This document shows positions 62,541 through 64,000 of a DNA stretch of 64,000 nt, one piece after another. Each line of letters starts with the position of its first letter. Positions within the stretch are counted from its first letter, which is position 1. Source of the DNA: an uncultured Dorea sp. (GTDB lineage: Bacteria; Bacillota; Clostridia; Lachnospirales; Lachnospiraceae); the NCBI GenBank assembly GCA_910586965.1, contig CAJUMF010000017.1:1-64000 (forward strand). Reading direction: 5' to 3'. The position numbers were made by a program, and so were the translations under genes. Under the pieces are notes generated by a model. It did no database searches and was not told the DNA's origin. It was given only the letters and a program-made list of their open reading frames with translations.

Positions 62541-63443
62541 ATGGGCTACAATGGTGTTGACTTAAAATACTCGATTTCTATTGGTAAAATTTACAGCATT
62601 CACTACTTTGAATATATGAGCGATTTTTCATTCGAAGGAGAGATGCACAATTTCTGGGAATTTATATGTGTGGACAAAGGTGAGGTAGGTGTCACCGCTG
62701 ACAAGACCTTCACCGTCCTCAAAAAGGGAGACATTGCTTTCCACCAGCCAAACGAATTCCACAGCGTACAGGCCACAGGAGAGATCGCCCCAAATCTGGT
62801 AGTAGTCTCATTTGAATGCCGGAACCCCGCCATGGATTTTTTTCGAAAAGGTATATTTAAAATCGATGACTTAGAACGAAATCTCCTGGCAAACATTATT
62901 ATTGAGGCAAAGAACTGCTTTAGCTGCCGCCTGGACGACCCTTACTTACAGAATATGCCTCAAAAACAGCCGTCGATATTTGGTTCAGAACAGATGATAC
63001 TTAATTATCTGGAGCATTTTCTCATCCACATGATCCGGCGGTACTCGGCCCCCGTTGCTCCTGTACTCAGCCATCCGGCCAAAGCGGCCAAATTAAAAAG
63101 CGACGATGAAATATTCAGCCGCATCACCGATTATCTTGAAAACAACGTGAGCACCCACCTCACCATTGAGCAAATCTGCCACGATAATTTAATCGGGCGC
63201 TCTCAGCTTCAGAAAATCTTCCGCGAGCGATGTGGAGTGGGTATTATAGAATATTTTTCCCGGATGAAGATAGATACCGCCAAAGAACTGATCCGGACGG
63301 AACGGCTGAATTTCACGCAGATTTCTGAACGGCTCGGCTACACATCCATCCATTACTTCTCACGCCGTTTCAAAAAAGAAACCGGCATGACACCCTCTGA
63401 CTACGCCTCTTCCATCAAAGCGATGGCTGAGGGTAAATTTTAA
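62541..63443 (+). CDS. AraC family transcriptional regulator
   Basis: A 300-residue regulator with an N-terminal cupin sensor domain (about 10-110, including GDIAFHQPNEFHSVQATG) and a C-terminal AraC helix-turn-helix pair (about 195-295: LTIEQICHDNLIGRSQLQKIF and FTQISERLGYTSIHYFSRRFKKETGMTPSDY). The ATG at 62541 is 6 bases after AGGAGG; the frame opens at 62430. It is divergent from the ABC importer and is its likely activator. The DUF5107 gene follows 20 bases later. Confidence 0.93.
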   Translation: MGYNGVDLKYSISIGKIYSIHYFEYMSDFSFEGEMHNFWEFICVDKGEVGVTADKTFTVLKKGDIAFHQPNEFHSVQATGEIAPNLVVVSFECRNPAMDFFRKGIFKIDDLERNLLANIIIEAKNCFSCRLDDPYLQNMPQKQPSIFGSEQMILNYLEHFLIHMIRRYSAPVAPVLSHPAKAAKLKSDDEIFSRITDYLENNVSTHLTIEQICHDNLIGRSQLQKIFRERCGVGIIEYFSRMKIDTAKELIRTERLNFTQISERLGYTSIHYFSRRFKKETGMTPSDYASSIKAMAEGKF

Positions 63444-63463
63444 AAAAGGAGGCTTTTCGATTC

Positions 63464-64000
63464 ATGAAACCAACTTTAACTTTCGGGACAGAAATATTTA
63501 CCGCAAGTCCCCTTGGAACCGCCGCCAGTGTTCCCGATTTGAATCCTGATGCGAAGCTCCAATACACCGTTTCTCCTTTTCCTGACGGAGACGATGAAAT
63601 CCGCGAGGGCTACGGAAGGCTTTACGCCTCATATCCTTACCGTCAGTACACTGGCTACAGACGCACCCTGGAAAACAAAGAGATGGCCACCGCCGTCCTG
63701 GAAAACGACTATTTAAAAGCAGTGTTCCTCCCCGGACTTGGCGGGCGGCTCTGGTCGCTGACAGATAAAAAGACCGGCGAAAATCTTCTCTACACAAACG
63801 ACGTCATCCGCCCCGGCAATCTCGCCTTCCGAAACGCCTGGGTAAGCGGCGGCGTGGAATGGAATATGGGCGTTATCGGCCACTCTCCTTTTACGATGGA
63901 GCAGATATTCACCGCAGAGCTTGAGGATGAACGCGGGCTGCCCATCCTGCGCATGTACGAGTACGAGCGCATCCGAAAGGCGACATACCAGATGGACTTC
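63464..64000 (+). CDS. DUF5107 domain protein, partial (runs off the window)
   Basis: An open frame of 179 codons with no stop before the window ends. The sequence includes FLPGLGGRLWSL, NLAFRNAWVSGGVEWNMGVIGHSPFT, typical of DUF5107 proteins, which usually carry a TPR region further on and have a galactose-mutarotase-like fold linked to glycan breakdown. AAAAAAGGAGG precedes the ATG at 11 bases. It follows the AraC gene closely and is probably in the same transcript. Confidence 0.75.
   Translation, partial: MKPTLTFGTEIFTASPLGTAASVPDLNPDAKLQYTVSPFPDGDDEIREGYGRLYASYPYRQYTGYRRTLENKEMATAVLENDYLKAVFLPGLGGRLWSLTDKKTGENLLYTNDVIRPGNLAFRNAWVSGGVEWNMGVIGHSPFTMEQIFTAELEDERGLPILRMYEYERIRKATYQMDF

Overview
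The window looks like a chromosomal segment of a motile, anaerobic gut Firmicute of the Lachnospiraceae type (Clostridium cluster XIVa). The reasons are the Gram-positive Shine-Dalgarno sequences (AGGAGG) at most genes, a V/A-type ATPase operon, the rplI-gdpP-dnaB order typical of Firmicutes, a clostridial-type flagellin, a DUF1002 secreted protein, a 2[4Fe-4S] ferredoxin and several CUT1 sugar ABC transporters. I cannot name the species from sequence alone. No rRNA, tRNA or CRISPR array was found.

Layout. 0-3.5 kb: a 3.45-kb block bounded by a perfect 20-bp inverted repeat (36-55 and 3505-3524). It carries two near-identical Rpn-type PD-(D/E)XK nuclease genes and a tyrosine recombinase, and abuts the flagellin gene. 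3.7-6.9 kb: flagellin, whose leader has a CsrA-like two-site arrangement, followed by a glycosyltransferase. 7.0-15.7 kb: a nine-gene V-type ATPase operon on the minus strand. 15.9-18.5 kb: trmB, a 50-residue Cys-rich ORF, a thioredoxin and a DUF1002 protein. 18.6-24.6 kb: a peptide-use regulon (PepD, OPT transporter, M29-like metalloenzyme, LysR regulator, AroM), in which two units share a 50-bp operator/promoter sequence. 24.6-30.9 kb: an AAA-ATPase/DUF1703 protein and a 1354-residue secreted Ig-like protein preceded by an 11-bp tandem repeat array. 30.9-41.5 kb: a sugar or polyol locus (ABC importer, two aldo/keto reductases, PfkB kinase, two class II aldolases, ADP-kinase-like protein, RpiR regulator) whose promoters share a TATTTTCATAT-like motif. 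41.5-46.3 kb: the str operon (rpsL-rpsG-fusA-tuf). 46.3-51.4 kb: a hemerythrin/response-regulator fusion, UDP-galactopyranose mutase, an HD protein, an orphan sugar-binding lipoprotein and a ferredoxin. 51.6-55.8 kb: a hypothetical gene and gdpP-rplI-dnaB. 55.9-64.0 kb: an amino-sugar salvage-like cluster (GalE, NahK-like kinase, nucleotidyltransferase, ABC importer) with an AraC regulator and the start of a DUF5107 gene that runs off the window.

How the parts work together. Housekeeping blocks (V-ATPase, str operon, rplI-gdpP-dnaB) alternate with accessory nutrient loci that each carry their own regulator (LysR, RpiR, AraC) and visible candidate operators. The most unusual region is the left end. 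There an inverted-repeat-bounded recombinase module sits directly upstream of flagellin, which suggests, but does not prove, phase-variable or recombination-linked control of motility. A second item is the last cluster, which resembles the lacto-N-biose/galacto-N-biose salvage pathway but has a GalU-like nucleotidyltransferase where GalT is found in bifidobacteria.
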